Source of the DNA: JAWKHR01 sp041394725
GTDB taxonomy: Bacteria > Acidobacteriota > Vicinamibacteria > Vicinamibacterales > SCN-69-37
Length of the DNA stretch: 42,224 nucleotides
NCBI GenBank assembly: GCA_041394725.1
Contig: JAWKHR010000051.1
Location: forward strand, 1 to 42,224
Reading direction: 5' to 3'
The translations under genes were made by a program, and so were the position numbers. Of this stretch, positions 32,618-40,128 are shown in pieces. Below the pieces are notes generated by a model. It was not told the origin of the DNA. It worked only from the letters and a program-made list of their open reading frames with translations, and made no database searches. Positions within the stretch are counted from its first letter, which is position 1; the number at the start of each line of letters is the position of its first letter.

Positions 32618-32658
32618 TCGGTGGGTCACTCCATCTTTGGCCCGATCGGGCCGACACG

Positions 32659-33963
32659 TCAATCGTGCGGTCCGCCCGACGACGAGGTGCCGCGCGTGAG
32701 GCGCCAGACGCGAAGCTCCGGCCGATCCACGACGAGCGCGTCCATCGTCCAGCCCCCGCGCCACGCGGGCGGCGCCCCCGCTGGCCGTCCGCCCTCGACC
32801 GCGATGGCTGCACGGTCCGAGACGCCCGCCACGCGCCAGCCGTTTTCGACCGGCGCGGGCGCGGGCAGGGGGGAGTCCGGGGTACCGGCGAGCGCCGCCG
32901 TCAGGGTGATCGCATCCGGCAGGATGCGCGTCCCGTCGATGAAGGCGGCGGCGCAGCGCTGCTGCACCGGCCCGGGCTCGTCGTCCTGCAGCCCGGCCTG
33001 CAGGTGGAACGTCGTGCCGACTTCGAGGACGCGGCTCAGCACGCCGAAGGCCAGCGCGACGTCGCAGTCCGCGATCCGCTGGCGGCCCGTGCGCGCGCCG
33101 TCCTCTTCGTCGAACCCGATGGGCTCGTTGCTGACGACCGGCTTGTCGAGCGCGGCGCCGAGCGCGGCCAGCTCCGCCACCCGGCCGGCCTGCGCCCAGC
33201 CCGTCCCGGCGCGTTCCAGGTGGCGCGTCACGAACCGCCCGGCCGGCGCGGTCTCGACGTCGCTCGCCCACGACGGTCCGGCGGTCCACGGCAGGTCGAG
33301 GCCGCCGGTGGCCTCGGCGGCGAGGCGATCCACGACGGCCGCGTCGTGCAACTCGACGATCTGACTCGGGTGGCCGGGCTCGTTCGCGAATTCGAACACG
33401 CAGTTGCCGGCGCGGGCGCAGGCCTCGGCCACCAGGCGTGCGTGGCGCCGGACGTCGAACGCCCGCTCCGCGCTGTCGGAGATGGCGACGACCGAGAGGA
33501 TCAGCCCGCGATCGCGGGCGAGGGCCAGCGCGCGGGGCAGGGCGGCGCGGCCCGCGTCGGGCGCCAGGTCGAAGAGGATCGTCTCCGTGGTCAGGACGCG
33601 GACGACGGTGAAGCCGGTGGCCCGGGCCCAGTCGAGGTAGCGTTCGGCGCGCGTCTCCCGGCCGGCGGCGACGTCGGCGACCAGCCGGAAGCCGGTCACG
33701 CCGCGCCAGCGAAAGGGGGTGCCGTCGGGGCAGCGGAAGAGCCGCCCCTCGACGCGGATGGACAGGCACGGCACCAGTGGACGGCCGTCGCCGGAGATCG
33801 TCGCGACATCGGCTGCCGGCGCGGCGTCGGCGGCCGCGGCGGGCCTCGCGGTGGGCGCGGGAGACGCGTCGGACGGGACGTCCTGCGCGCACGCCGCCGC
33901 GAGGACCGCGAGGACCGCGAGCGGGATCAGGCCCGCGCCGTGGCGCCGGTCAACCCGCCACAC
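32659..33963 (-). CDS. Lipoprotein with glycoside-hydrolase-like (clan GH-A type) TIM-barrel domain
   Basis: Predicted lipoprotein of 434 residues. The N-terminus shows a basic start, hydrophobic core and lipobox LAAAC (Cys at about 25), then an Ala/Pro-rich linker. From about residue 60 the sequence looks like a clan GH-A barrel: the CPDGTPFRWRGVTGFRL opening, GFTVVRVLTTE, ILSVVAI, and FEFANEPGHPSQ, where the NEP motif would carry the acid/base glutamate. A second glutamate in KPVVSNEPIGFDEE could be the nucleophile. Substrate unknown. The start GTG at 33963 is supported by the signal peptide. It overlaps a possible 31-codon frame and ends 41 bases before the zinc-ribbon gene. Confidence 0.75.
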   Translation of the reverse strand: MWRVDRRHGAGLIPLAVLAVLAAACAQDVPSDASPAPTARPAAAADAAPAADVATISGDGRPLVPCLSIRVEGRLFRCPDGTPFRWRGVTGFRLVADVAAGRETRAERYLDWARATGFTVVRVLTTETILFDLAPDAGRAALPRALALARDRGLILSVVAISDSAERAFDVRRHARLVAEACARAGNCVFEFANEPGHPSQIVELHDAAVVDRLAAEATGGLDLPWTAGPSWASDVETAPAGRFVTRHLERAGTGWAQAGRVAELAALGAALDKPVVSNEPIGFDEEDGARTGRQRIADCDVALAFGVLSRVLEVGTTFHLQAGLQDDEPGPVQQRCAAAFIDGTRILPDAITLTAALAGTPDSPLPAPAPVENGWRVAGVSDRAAIAVEGGRPAGAPPAWRGGWTMDALVVDRPELRVWRLTRGTSSSGGPHD

Positions 33964-34045
33964 CCCGCCCGGCCTCGTCCATCGCCTCGCTGGCGACGCG
34001 GTCGGCGTTCCCGATGCACGGGCGCCGGATCGGCTCGAAGGTCAC
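33950..34045 (-). CDS. Possible 31-residue peptide gene between two overlapping genes
   Basis: A GTG at 34045 overlaps the TGA of the upstream zinc-ribbon gene in a GTGA, the same coupling used by other gene pairs on this strand. The frame reads MTFEPIRRPCIGNADRVASE and stops at 33950 after 31 residues, 14 bases inside the next gene. It fills the only gap (78 bases) between the two genes. No family is recognised. It may be a real micro-gene, the remnant of a longer gene, or chance. Confidence 0.3.
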   Translation of the reverse strand: MTFEPIRRPCIGNADRVASEAMDEAGRGVAG

Positions 34046-34764
34046 GAGGGCGGCTCCGCGGGGGGTTCGTAGTAGAGGATCCGCTGGCAGTTCTCGCATT
34101 CGATCAGCGAGTCGTTGCGCCGGATCATCTGGGTGACGTGCGGGCGGAGCCTGACGAAGCAGGCCGAGCACGTCTCGCCGGTGAGGGCCGCGACGGCCAC
34201 GCCCTTGCGACCCTTGAGCAGCTGCTCGTAGCGGGCGAGCGCCGGGGGCTCGATATCCGCCGTCTCACCCTTGCGGGCGGCGGCGATCCGCGCGAGTTCC
34301 TCCTCGAGCGCGGCGGCTTCCTTCTTCATCTCGGCGCGACCGGCGTCGCCGGCCTTCTTCGCGTCGGCCACCGCGGCCCGCGCGGCCTCGAGCTCGGCCG
34401 TGATGCCGTCGGCGGCTTCCATCAGCTCGAGAATCTTCTCCTCGTAGCCGTCCTTCTCGGCCTTCGCCGTTTCGATTTCGTGAAGCAGGGCCGTGTATTC
34501 CTGGTTCGTCTTGACGGCGGCCTTGTGGTCGTTGAAGCGGCTCATGCGCGCCTCGACGCCCGCGACGTCCTTCTCCAGCCCGCGCCGGGCTTGCTGGTTC
34601 TCCGCCAGCCGTGCCTGGATGGCGGTGACCGCGGCTTCGGCCTCGGCGATGCGCCCGGCCATCGCGGCCTCGGCGTCGGGCATCTCCGCCAGCCTGCGCC
34701 GCGCGGTGTCGGCGGCCGAATCGAGTTTCTGGAGGGCGACGAGCGCCGCCAGGGCGGGAATCAC
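34042..34764 (-). CDS. Coiled-coil protein with C4-type zinc ribbon (zf-RING_7/DUF164 family)
   Basis: Soluble protein of 240 residues. Residues about 10-170 form long alpha-helical coiled coils (LQKLDSAADTARRRLAEM, VAGVEARMSRFNDHKAAVKT, NQEYTALLHEIETAKAEKDG). The C-terminal part has the zinc ribbon CSACFVRLRPHVTQMIRRND with the second pair ECENCQRILYY. This matches the widespread C4-type zinc ribbon family, similar in architecture to proteins proposed to assist flagellar or nucleic-acid functions; the exact role is not settled. The start is GTG at 34764, overlapping the stop of the upstream membrane glycosyltransferase (GTGA). The stop overlaps a possible small frame downstream. Confidence 0.9.
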   Translation of the reverse strand: MIPALAALVALQKLDSAADTARRRLAEMPDAEAAMAGRIAEAEAAVTAIQARLAENQQARRGLEKDVAGVEARMSRFNDHKAAVKTNQEYTALLHEIETAKAEKDGYEEKILELMEAADGITAELEAARAAVADAKKAGDAGRAEMKKEAAALEEELARIAAARKGETADIEPPALARYEQLLKGRKGVAVAALTGETCSACFVRLRPHVTQMIRRNDSLIECENCQRILYYEPPAEPPS

Positions 34765-36362
34765 GGCGCTAAGTGTTCCATAGGTGCGCCGCTTCGCGAA
34801 AGGGCGGCGCCGAGACGCCACGCGCGCCGGCCAGCCCACAGGCTGGCCAGGATCAGCCCGATGCCGATCGCCACGCCGGCGGCCGGCGGCAGCACGTGCA
34901 GATAGACGAGGTACAGCCACCAGAAATCGAGGCTGAAGGCGAACTGCTGGGAGAACCCGCCCGGCTGGTCGCCGGCATCCCGGACGATCGGCGGCGGCGT
35001 GGCGCGCCCCGCGAGGATCGCGAGGTTCCGCGGTACCGACGTGGCGGCCTCGCGGACGTTGAGCACCAGCGGCGACGATCGCCAGTGTTCGAGCCGCTCG
35101 GACACGGCCGTGGGCGACGCGGCCCGAGCCCAGGCGAAGCTCACCCGCGAATAGTCCACGAGCACGCCCGGAAGCTGCAGAAGCGACGAGATCAGCAGCA
35201 CGGGGACGGCGGTCCGGTTCAGGACGCGGGCGAAGCGGGGTCGATCCGACACCGCGGCGGGCGCGGGCGAGGGGCGCCCGTAGACTTCCACCGCCGCCAC
35301 CGCAAGCAGCGGCAGGCACGCCACCAGGTACCGCGGACCGTAGGCCCGACCGCCGACCCAGTCCTCGAGCGCTCCGACGAACGCGTAGTGAATCAGGCCC
35401 GGTCCGCCGAGCAGCCACGCCGTCGCGCCCTGTCCCCGGCGGGCCAGCAGCAGAAGACCTCCGAGGCCGAGGATGATGCTCGGCGTGTAGACGAAGACCG
35501 ACGCGCCCGGGTAGACGAGAAGACCGAGGTAGCCCTGCCCGCCATAGCCTGGGTGATGGCCGACCTCGAAGGGCGTACCGAAGCGGCTGACGTTGTAGGC
35601 CATCCAGGCCGTACCGCCCACCGCAAGCCCGGCGAGGTAGGCCGGGACCACGCTCCGCAGGCGCGTCCGATCCACCGAAGCCAGCAGCCAGGCCAGGCCG
35701 GCGATCCCGATCAGCAGGCCTTCGTGACGGGTCAGCCACAGCGCGCCGACCAGCAGGCCGGCCAGTCCGATCAGGCCGGTCCGATGGCGCTCCGTGCCCA
35801 GCCAGAGCGTCCAGGCCGACGCCGTCAGCAACGCGGCGGCGAGCGTGGCGTTGAAGCCGAAGGTCGCGTAGGGCCAGAGCAGCGAGCCCGCCGCGGCCGT
35901 CGCCGCCGAGAGGAGAGCCGCGCGGCCGTCGCGGCTCAGGGCGAACGCGAAGGCAAAGACGATCGCGACGGCCGTGGCGGCCGCGACCGTGCTCGACATC
36001 GCCACGGTGGCCTTGGTGATGGTGTCCGGCGGGCCGGGCGTGTGCGGAAACCGGGCTTCCATGGCGCGGCCGGCCAGGAAGAACGGGATCGTGTAGAGCG
36101 AGTAGCCCAGTCCCTGTTGCGAGTAGGGACGGCCGTCGAGGCCCACGTTGACCGTCGATCCGGGCATGTTGCTCGACAGGGCCACGGAATGGTGGTCGAC
36201 GATGTTGCGGGTGAGATCGAAGGCGATGGACGCGTCCGAACTGGTCAGGCTGCCTCCGGCCGTGCCGACGTAGAGCAGCAGCGCCGACAGGAACACCCAG
36301 ACGGTCACGCGTCCGACCGGGCCGGTGGCGCGCGTCGTGTCGCCCTCCGGCCCCGGCGTCAC
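34761..36362 (-). CDS. Polytopic membrane protein, GT-C glycosyltransferase-like
   Basis: Integral membrane protein of 533 residues with about 10-12 hydrophobic spans. After TM1 comes a periplasmic loop with SSDASIAFDLTRNIVDHHSV, where an acidic residue near the first loop is expected in GT-C enzymes, followed by LDGRPYSQQGLGYSLYTIPF. Such proteins are often annotated as GT39-like or as hypothetical membrane glycosyltransferases. A soluble region (about 430-480) precedes the last spans. The start is GTG at 36362, overlapping the Nramp-like gene's stop (GTGA). No donor or acceptor can be assigned. The nearby glycosidase-like lipoprotein hints at a glycan context. Confidence 0.75.
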   Translation of the reverse strand: MTPGPEGDTTRATGPVGRVTVWVFLSALLLYVGTAGGSLTSSDASIAFDLTRNIVDHHSVALSSNMPGSTVNVGLDGRPYSQQGLGYSLYTIPFFLAGRAMEARFPHTPGPPDTITKATVAMSSTVAAATAVAIVFAFAFALSRDGRAALLSAATAAAGSLLWPYATFGFNATLAAALLTASAWTLWLGTERHRTGLIGLAGLLVGALWLTRHEGLLIGIAGLAWLLASVDRTRLRSVVPAYLAGLAVGGTAWMAYNVSRFGTPFEVGHHPGYGGQGYLGLLVYPGASVFVYTPSIILGLGGLLLLARRGQGATAWLLGGPGLIHYAFVGALEDWVGGRAYGPRYLVACLPLLAVAAVEVYGRPSPAPAAVSDRPRFARVLNRTAVPVLLISSLLQLPGVLVDYSRVSFAWARAASPTAVSERLEHWRSSPLVLNVREAATSVPRNLAILAGRATPPPIVRDAGDQPGGFSQQFAFSLDFWWLYLVYLHVLPPAAGVAIGIGLILASLWAGRRAWRLGAALSRSGAPMEHLAP

Positions 36363-37618
36363 GACCAGAGGCCCCAGAGGTAGGTGGCCGCGGTGCCGCC
36401 GAGCAGCACGAGGCCGGCCCACGACAGCGCGATCAGGCCCGGACCGGGCCGGTGCGCGGCCGGGACCGCGGCGCCCGTGACCACGCGCAGGTTCAGGTAG
36501 CCGAGCACGGGCGCGGTGAGGAAGGAGACGATCGTCGCGAAGTCCACGAGCGCCGTGAGCGTACCCGCGAACCAGATGATGAACACCACCGTGAGCAGCC
36601 CGAGCCCGCCGACCAGCATCCAGTAGACGCCCCCCGTCTCGCGCGCGGCGGCCGCCGCCTCGTCGCCCCGGAGCACCGCCACGGTCCGCGCGATCGCGCG
36701 CGGGAACCCGTCGATCACCGTGAGCGCCGTGGACGCCATCGTCGTGACGACCGCGACGAGGACGATGGGGCGGGTCCAGCCGCCGAGGGCCTGGCTGTAG
36801 AGGTCCACGAGCTGGATGGAGAACTGCGTGCCGGCGTTGCTGAACGTGGTGCCCGAGTGGTACATCACGCCGGCACCGAGCGCCACGAACGCGAAGGCCA
36901 GGATGCCGGTGGCGACGTAGCCGATGCGGAAGTCGAGCAGCGCGTGCGCGACCGAGGCCGTGGTGCCCGTGTCGCGGTTCTTGGCGAGCGTCCAGGCCGA
37001 GCTCCACACGGCGCTGTCCACGCCGGACGGCATCCACCCGGAGAGCGCGAGGATGAAGGCGAAGGGCACGGCCGCCGACGCCGGCGGCCACAGCGCCAGC
37101 GTCGTCGGGTCCACGCGCGGCAGCGTCAGCGCGGCCGCGAAGAGCGTCGAGACCGCGAGCAGGGCCATGATGATCTTGATCGTCACGTCGAGTCCGCGGA
37201 ACCGGCCGACCCGCAGCAGGAGCGCGCAGCACGCGATGATGGCCGCCGCGGTCACCGGGAGCGGCAGCGTCAGGCCGAGCGCCGCCTGGAGCAGGAAGGC
37301 GGTGAACATGACGACCGCGAGCTCCACCATGAACGCGGTGGAGCCGGTGATCAGCAGGAACGTCCAGAGCGCCCAGCGGCCGATGCGGCCGTAGCCCTCG
37401 ACGAGCGTCTCACCGGTGGCGGCCGCATAGCGCGGGCCGTACTCGAAGAACGGGTACTTGAGGACGAGCGCGAGCAGGATCACGCCCGCCAGGCCGAGCC
37501 CGGCGTCGGCGCCCGCGCGCGTGGACTGGACGAGGTGCGAGACGCCGACCGCGGTCGCGGCCCACAGCAGGCCGGGTCCGAAGGCGGCCCAGAACGACGA
37601 GGGACGGCCGGAAGTCAA
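36359..37618 (-). CDS. Nramp-family-like metal ion transporter, atypical metal site
   Basis: Membrane protein of 419 residues with about 11 spans and the LeuT-fold order of Nramp transporters. TM1 reads FGPGLLWAATAVGVSHLVQS, keeping the FGPG entry of Nramp but lacking the DPGN metal-binding motif. TM6 contains GWMPSGVDSAVWSS in place of the usual MPH/A-x-x motif. Substrate is thus uncertain: perhaps another divalent cation, or not a metal. The start is TTG at 37618, because an in-frame TAG lies five codons upstream and no ATG or GTG precedes the conserved TM1; no good ribosome binding site is seen. It is the first of a chain of GTGA-coupled genes. Confidence 0.8.
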   Translation of the reverse strand: MTSGRPSSFWAAFGPGLLWAATAVGVSHLVQSTRAGADAGLGLAGVILLALVLKYPFFEYGPRYAAATGETLVEGYGRIGRWALWTFLLITGSTAFMVELAVVMFTAFLLQAALGLTLPLPVTAAAIIACCALLLRVGRFRGLDVTIKIIMALLAVSTLFAAALTLPRVDPTTLALWPPASAAVPFAFILALSGWMPSGVDSAVWSSAWTLAKNRDTGTTASVAHALLDFRIGYVATGILAFAFVALGAGVMYHSGTTFSNAGTQFSIQLVDLYSQALGGWTRPIVLVAVVTTMASTALTVIDGFPRAIARTVAVLRGDEAAAAARETGGVYWMLVGGLGLLTVVFIIWFAGTLTALVDFATIVSFLTAPVLGYLNLRVVTGAAVPAAHRPGPGLIALSWAGLVLLGGTAATYLWGLWS

Positions 37619-37645
37619 GGCCGCGGCAGTCTATCGCACTCGCTT

Positions 37646-37691
37646 CCCTTCGACGGGCTCAGGGTTGCCCCTTCGACGGGCTCAGGGTTGC
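37646..37691. repeat. 23-bp perfect tandem repeat (CCCTTCGACGGGCTCAGGG-type), supplying a stop codon
   Basis: The 23 bases 37646-37668 are repeated exactly at 37669-37691. The core, CTTCGACGGGCTCAGGG, is a type of dispersed repeat seen in many high-GC genomes. The second copy encodes the last residues Arg-Gln-Pro and the TGA stop (37682-37684) of the minus-strand membrane protein. A degenerate relative lies at about 31338-31359, before pgeF. Confidence 0.85.
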
Positions 37692-38011
37692 CGGTACATG
37701 CCGATGGCGACGAGCAGCCACGCGAGGGCGAGCAGCGTGAAGGTCGCCGTCAGCACCAGCAGGGCCTCCGCGCAGCCGGCGAGCAGGCTCTGTCGGGAAG
37801 CAGCCACCCAGGTCGCCGTGTTCGAGGCGCCCTTGAGGATCGTCCCGGCCGCGCCGCCGACGCTGCCGATCGAGGCGAAGAGACCGGCCAGCGACAGCGG
37901 CCGGAGGATGGCGAGCACGCGATCCGACGGGCGGAGGGCGTAGATGCCGCCGGTGACGAGCGCGCCGAGGCTGCCGGCCACGGCGAGAGCGACGAGCCAG
38001 GTGCCGATCAT
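37682..38011 (-). CDS. Small membrane protein, function unknown
   Basis: Predicted inner-membrane protein of 109 residues with three hydrophobic segments: about 4-24 (WLVALAVAGSLGALVTGGIY), 37-55 (LSLAGLFASIGSVGGAAG, glycine-rich) and 78-104. The glycine-rich middle span and the three-span layout faintly recall ion-channel subunits of the MotA/TolQ/ExbB type, but no conserved motif confirms this. The ATG at 38011 has GGAG five bases upstream. The C-terminal Arg-Gln-Pro and stop codon come from a 23-bp dispersed repeat, so the original end of the protein may have been different. It lies 63 bases upstream of the Nramp-like gene, on the same strand. Confidence 0.7.
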   Translation of the reverse strand: MIGTWLVALAVAGSLGALVTGGIYALRPSDRVLAILRPLSLAGLFASIGSVGGAAGTILKGASNTATWVAASRQSLLAGCAEALLVLTATFTLLALAWLLVAIGMYRQP

Positions 38012-38114
38012 GTCTGCTCCGTTCCCGCGCGATCCCGGCGCGACGCCCTCGCCCGCGCCCGCGACGCCGAGGCCGAAGCGACCCGCCGCGCGCCCGCAAC
38101 CGGCACGCCGCAGC

Positions 38115-38148
38115 CGCGCCCCGGCTGAGCCCGCGCCCCGGCTGAGCC
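38115..38148. repeat. 17-bp tandem repeat upstream of the small membrane protein
   Basis: Two copies of a 17-bp unit (core GCGCCCCGGCTGAG, 38115-38131 and 38132-38148), with a degenerate third copy after it. It lies in a 248-base gap between the small membrane gene and the tRNA. Nothing coding was recognised in the rest of this gap (38012-38205). Confidence 0.7.
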
Positions 38149-38205
38149 CCCCTCCGGCTGCGTCCGCGCCCGGCAGAGCCCGCGCTGCGGTGGCGCCCAC
38201 CTCGG

Positions 38206-38240
38206 TTCCGAGTTCGAACTTCCAACTTCGAAGTTCCGCG
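38206..38240. repeat. Heptameric repeat (TTCGAAC type, 5 units), left of the tRNA
   Basis: Five consecutive 7-bp units: TTCCGAG, TTCGAAC, TTCCAAC, TTCGAAG, TTCCGCG. Bases 38227-38242 are an exact reverse complement of 38352-38367 on the other side of the tRNA gene. Same family as 38357-38391 and 40129-40156. Confidence 0.85.
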
Positions 38241-38256
38241 CGCCGCAGGCGCGCGG
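38236..38256 (-). terminator. Stem-loop directly downstream of tRNA-Ile2
   Basis: A perfect 9-bp stem, CCGCGCGCC (38236-38244) and GGCGCGCGG (38248-38256), with a 3-base loop. It begins three bases after the tRNA CCA end on the minus strand. No T-run follows, so termination is only a possibility; it may also guide 3' processing. Confidence 0.5.
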
Positions 38257-38259
38257 TAG

Positions 38260-38335
38260 TGGTGGGCCCCCCAGGATTCGAACCTGGGACCAACCGGTTA
38301 TGAGCCGGCAGCTCTGACCGCTGAGCTAGGGGCCC
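38260..38335 (-). tRNA. tRNA-Ile2 (anticodon CAU, lysidine type)
   Basis: On the minus strand a full cloverleaf of 76 bases including an encoded CCA: acceptor stem GGGCCCC/GGGGCCC, D-arm TAGCTCAGCGGTCAGAGC, anticodon stem GCCGG/CCGGT around the loop CTCATAA, and T-arm CCAGG-TTCGAAT-CCTGG. The anticodon is CAU. The sequence follows E. coli ileX closely (GCTCAG..GTTAGAGC, CTCATAA, TTGGTC) rather than initiator or elongator tRNA-Met, so it should be a tRNA-Ile whose C34 is changed to lysidine by TilS and which reads AUA codons. It stands alone between a membrane protein gene and an oxidase gene, bracketed by inverted heptameric repeats. Confidence 0.92.
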
Positions 38336-38356
38336 TCTTGGTGAGAAGGACCGCGC

Positions 38357-38391
38357 GGAACTTCGAACGGGGAAGTTCGAACTTCGAACGC
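38357..38391. repeat. Heptameric repeat (TTCGAAC type), right of the tRNA
   Basis: Five 7-bp units: GGAACTT, CGAACGG, GGAAGTT, CGAACTT, CGAACGC. The preceding and first bases (38352-38367) are an exact inverted copy of 38227-38242, so the tRNA lies in the loop of a 16-bp inverted repeat. Confidence 0.85.
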
Positions 38392-38492
38392 CGGGGCTTC
38401 GGTCCTGCAAGGTGTTTCGGCGCCGTCCGGACTATGGCACAGGGGGAAGATCGACGCCAGTTTCCTGGAGTCCGTGGAGAAAGGCCGGGCCC

Positions 38493-38548
38493 TGGGGACG
38501 TGGGGCGACGGAGCCCTCCCCACGTCCCCACGTCGCCCCACGTCCCCA
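38493..38548. repeat. 18-bp perfect inverted repeat of CCCCACGT units, 3' of the oxidase gene
   Basis: TGGGGACGTGGGGCGACG (38493-38510) is perfectly complementary to 38531-38548, with a 20-base loop. Further CCCCACGT-type units continue to 38595 and cover the stop codon (38592-38594) of the minus-strand oxidase. It could act as a terminator or mRNA-end stabiliser for that gene. Confidence 0.85.
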
Positions 38549-38591
38549 TGGCCCCTGGCTCTCCCCACGTGCCCCAGGCACCCCACGTGCC

Positions 38592-39968
38592 CTAAGGTGC
38601 GATGTTCTGGTTCACCCTGAACAGGTTCTTCGGGTCGTACTTCCGCTTCACCTGGCGGAGCCGCTTGTAGTTGCCCTGGTAGGTGGCCTGGATCCGCTCC
38701 TGGCCCTCGTCGGCCATCATGAAGTTGATGTAGGCGCCCGGTGCGCAGTGCGGGTGGAGCGCGTTCCAGTAGTCGCGCGCCCACTTCACCAGCTCCGGCT
38801 TCTTCGCCGCGTCGTGATCGACGCCGACGATGACCTCGGCCCAGTGCGCCTTGCGGTAGGCCCAGGGCGTCGCGCTGTTCTTCACCTTCGACGCCACGCC
38901 GTCGATCGGGTACAGGTGCATCGTCGACTGCATCGACGGCAGAAGTGCGCCGTGCTTCGCGTGCAGGGCGATCGCCTCGTCGCTGATCGTCTCGACGAAG
39001 TCCGCCTTCCAGTACCACTGGTCGCCGGGCGGCAGCAGCCCGTCGAACAGGCTCTGCAGCACGGGATGCGGGATCGGCCCGACGAGGTCGAGCGCGGGCG
39101 TGCGGCGGGCCCGGATCGGCTTGAAGATCTTCTCGGCCTTCCTGAGCGGACCCGAGTAGCACCAGACGATGCCGCACATCTTCTTCAGGTGGAGGTGCGC
39201 CGGGAAGGGCGGCCCGGGCGGCACGGTGAGGAACGCGAAGAAGCCGGTCAGCTCCTTCGGCGCCTTGACGATGAACGACCGGTACCACGTCAGCACGTCG
39301 GGCGCCTCGGACAGCTCGTAGAGCATCGGCCCCGCGTAGTTGGTGTGGACCGGGTGCGTGCGGAACAGGAAGGAGGTCACCACGCCGAAATTGCCGCCCC
39401 CGCCGCGGATCGCCCAGAAGAGGTCGGCGTGCTTCTTCGCATTCGCGGTCACGAGCTCGCCGGTCGCGAGGACGACGTCGGCCTCGAGGAGGTTGTCGAT
39501 CGTCAGGCCGCAGCCGCGCGTCAGGTGGCCGATGCCGCCGCCGAGCGTCAGGCCGCCGACGCCGGTCGTCGAGACGATGCCCGCCGGCACGGCGCGCCCG
39601 AACGCATGGAGCGCGTGGTCGATGTCGCCCCACGTGCAGCCGCCCTCGACGCGGGCGGTCTTCGTCACCGGGTCGTAGCGCACGCCCTTCATGCGCCCGA
39701 GCTTGATCACGAGCCCGCCGTCGCAGCTGCCGAGGCCGCCCGCGTTGTGGCCGCCGCTCTGGACTGCGAGGAGCATCTTCTCGGTGCGCGCGAAATTGAC
39801 GGCGGTGACGACGTCGCCCACGTTCGCGACCTCGGCGATGAGCGCCGGGCGCTTGTCGATCATCGCGTTGTAGACCTGGCGCGCCTCGTCGTAGCGCGGG
39901 TCGGTCGGTTCGATCAGATCGCCCCGAAGGGCGGAGCGGAAGGCCGCGATCGCGGCGGGAGTAGGCAT
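38592..39968 (-). CDS. FAD-dependent oxidoreductase, berberine bridge enzyme (BBE)-like
   Basis: Flavoprotein oxidase of 458 residues of the VAO/PCMH fold with a C-terminal BBE domain. The FAD domain has LLAVQSGGHNAGG, where His74 is the expected 8-alpha-histidyl FAD attachment, then GGCTWGDIDHAL, AGIVSTTGVGGLTLGGGIGH and DNLLEADVVLATGE. The position that holds the second (cysteinyl) FAD link in bicovalent members looks like Val132 here, so the flavin is probably attached only once. The BBE segment at the end reads YDPKNLFRVNQNIAP. No signal peptide is seen. The start is ATG at 39968, with AGGAG seven bases upstream; an upstream ATG at 40037 is less likely. Substrate unknown. Confidence 0.9.
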   Translation of the reverse strand: MPTPAAIAAFRSALRGDLIEPTDPRYDEARQVYNAMIDKRPALIAEVANVGDVVTAVNFARTEKMLLAVQSGGHNAGGLGSCDGGLVIKLGRMKGVRYDPVTKTARVEGGCTWGDIDHALHAFGRAVPAGIVSTTGVGGLTLGGGIGHLTRGCGLTIDNLLEADVVLATGELVTANAKKHADLFWAIRGGGGNFGVVTSFLFRTHPVHTNYAGPMLYELSEAPDVLTWYRSFIVKAPKELTGFFAFLTVPPGPPFPAHLHLKKMCGIVWCYSGPLRKAEKIFKPIRARRTPALDLVGPIPHPVLQSLFDGLLPPGDQWYWKADFVETISDEAIALHAKHGALLPSMQSTMHLYPIDGVASKVKNSATPWAYRKAHWAEVIVGVDHDAAKKPELVKWARDYWNALHPHCAPGAYINFMMADEGQERIQATYQGNYKRLRQVKRKYDPKNLFRVNQNIAP

Positions 39969-40095
39969 GCCGGGCTCCTGGGCGGAGAGACGGCCGGCGG
40001 TCCTCTGGGGCGCCACGCCACGGAGGGCGTCCGGCACGGGGTGGAAGAGGGTAGATCAGTCCCGGGAGCGGAGCAAGCAAAAGGCCTGAAACGCA

Positions 40096-40123
40096 GAAGG
40101 GGCGCGCCGAAGCGCGCCCCTTC
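40096..40123 (-). terminator. Intrinsic-type terminator downstream of rpoD (UUCG tetraloop)
   Basis: A perfect 12-bp stem, GAAGGGGCGCGC (40096-40107) and GCGCGCCCCTTC (40112-40123). On the minus strand the loop is TTCG closed by C-G, the very stable UUCG tetraloop, and a T-rich stretch (TTT, then CTTTT) follows within 20 bases. Orientation and position, 83 bases after the rpoD stop, fit termination of the dnaG-rpoD transcript. Confidence 0.8.
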
Positions 40124-40128
40124 CTGGG

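Noticed and set aside
36452..38128. 558-codon plus-strand frame over the Nramp-like and small membrane genes
   Set aside because: Composition is Arg/Glu/Gln-rich without domains; antisense to membrane proteins with clear hydrophobic spans.
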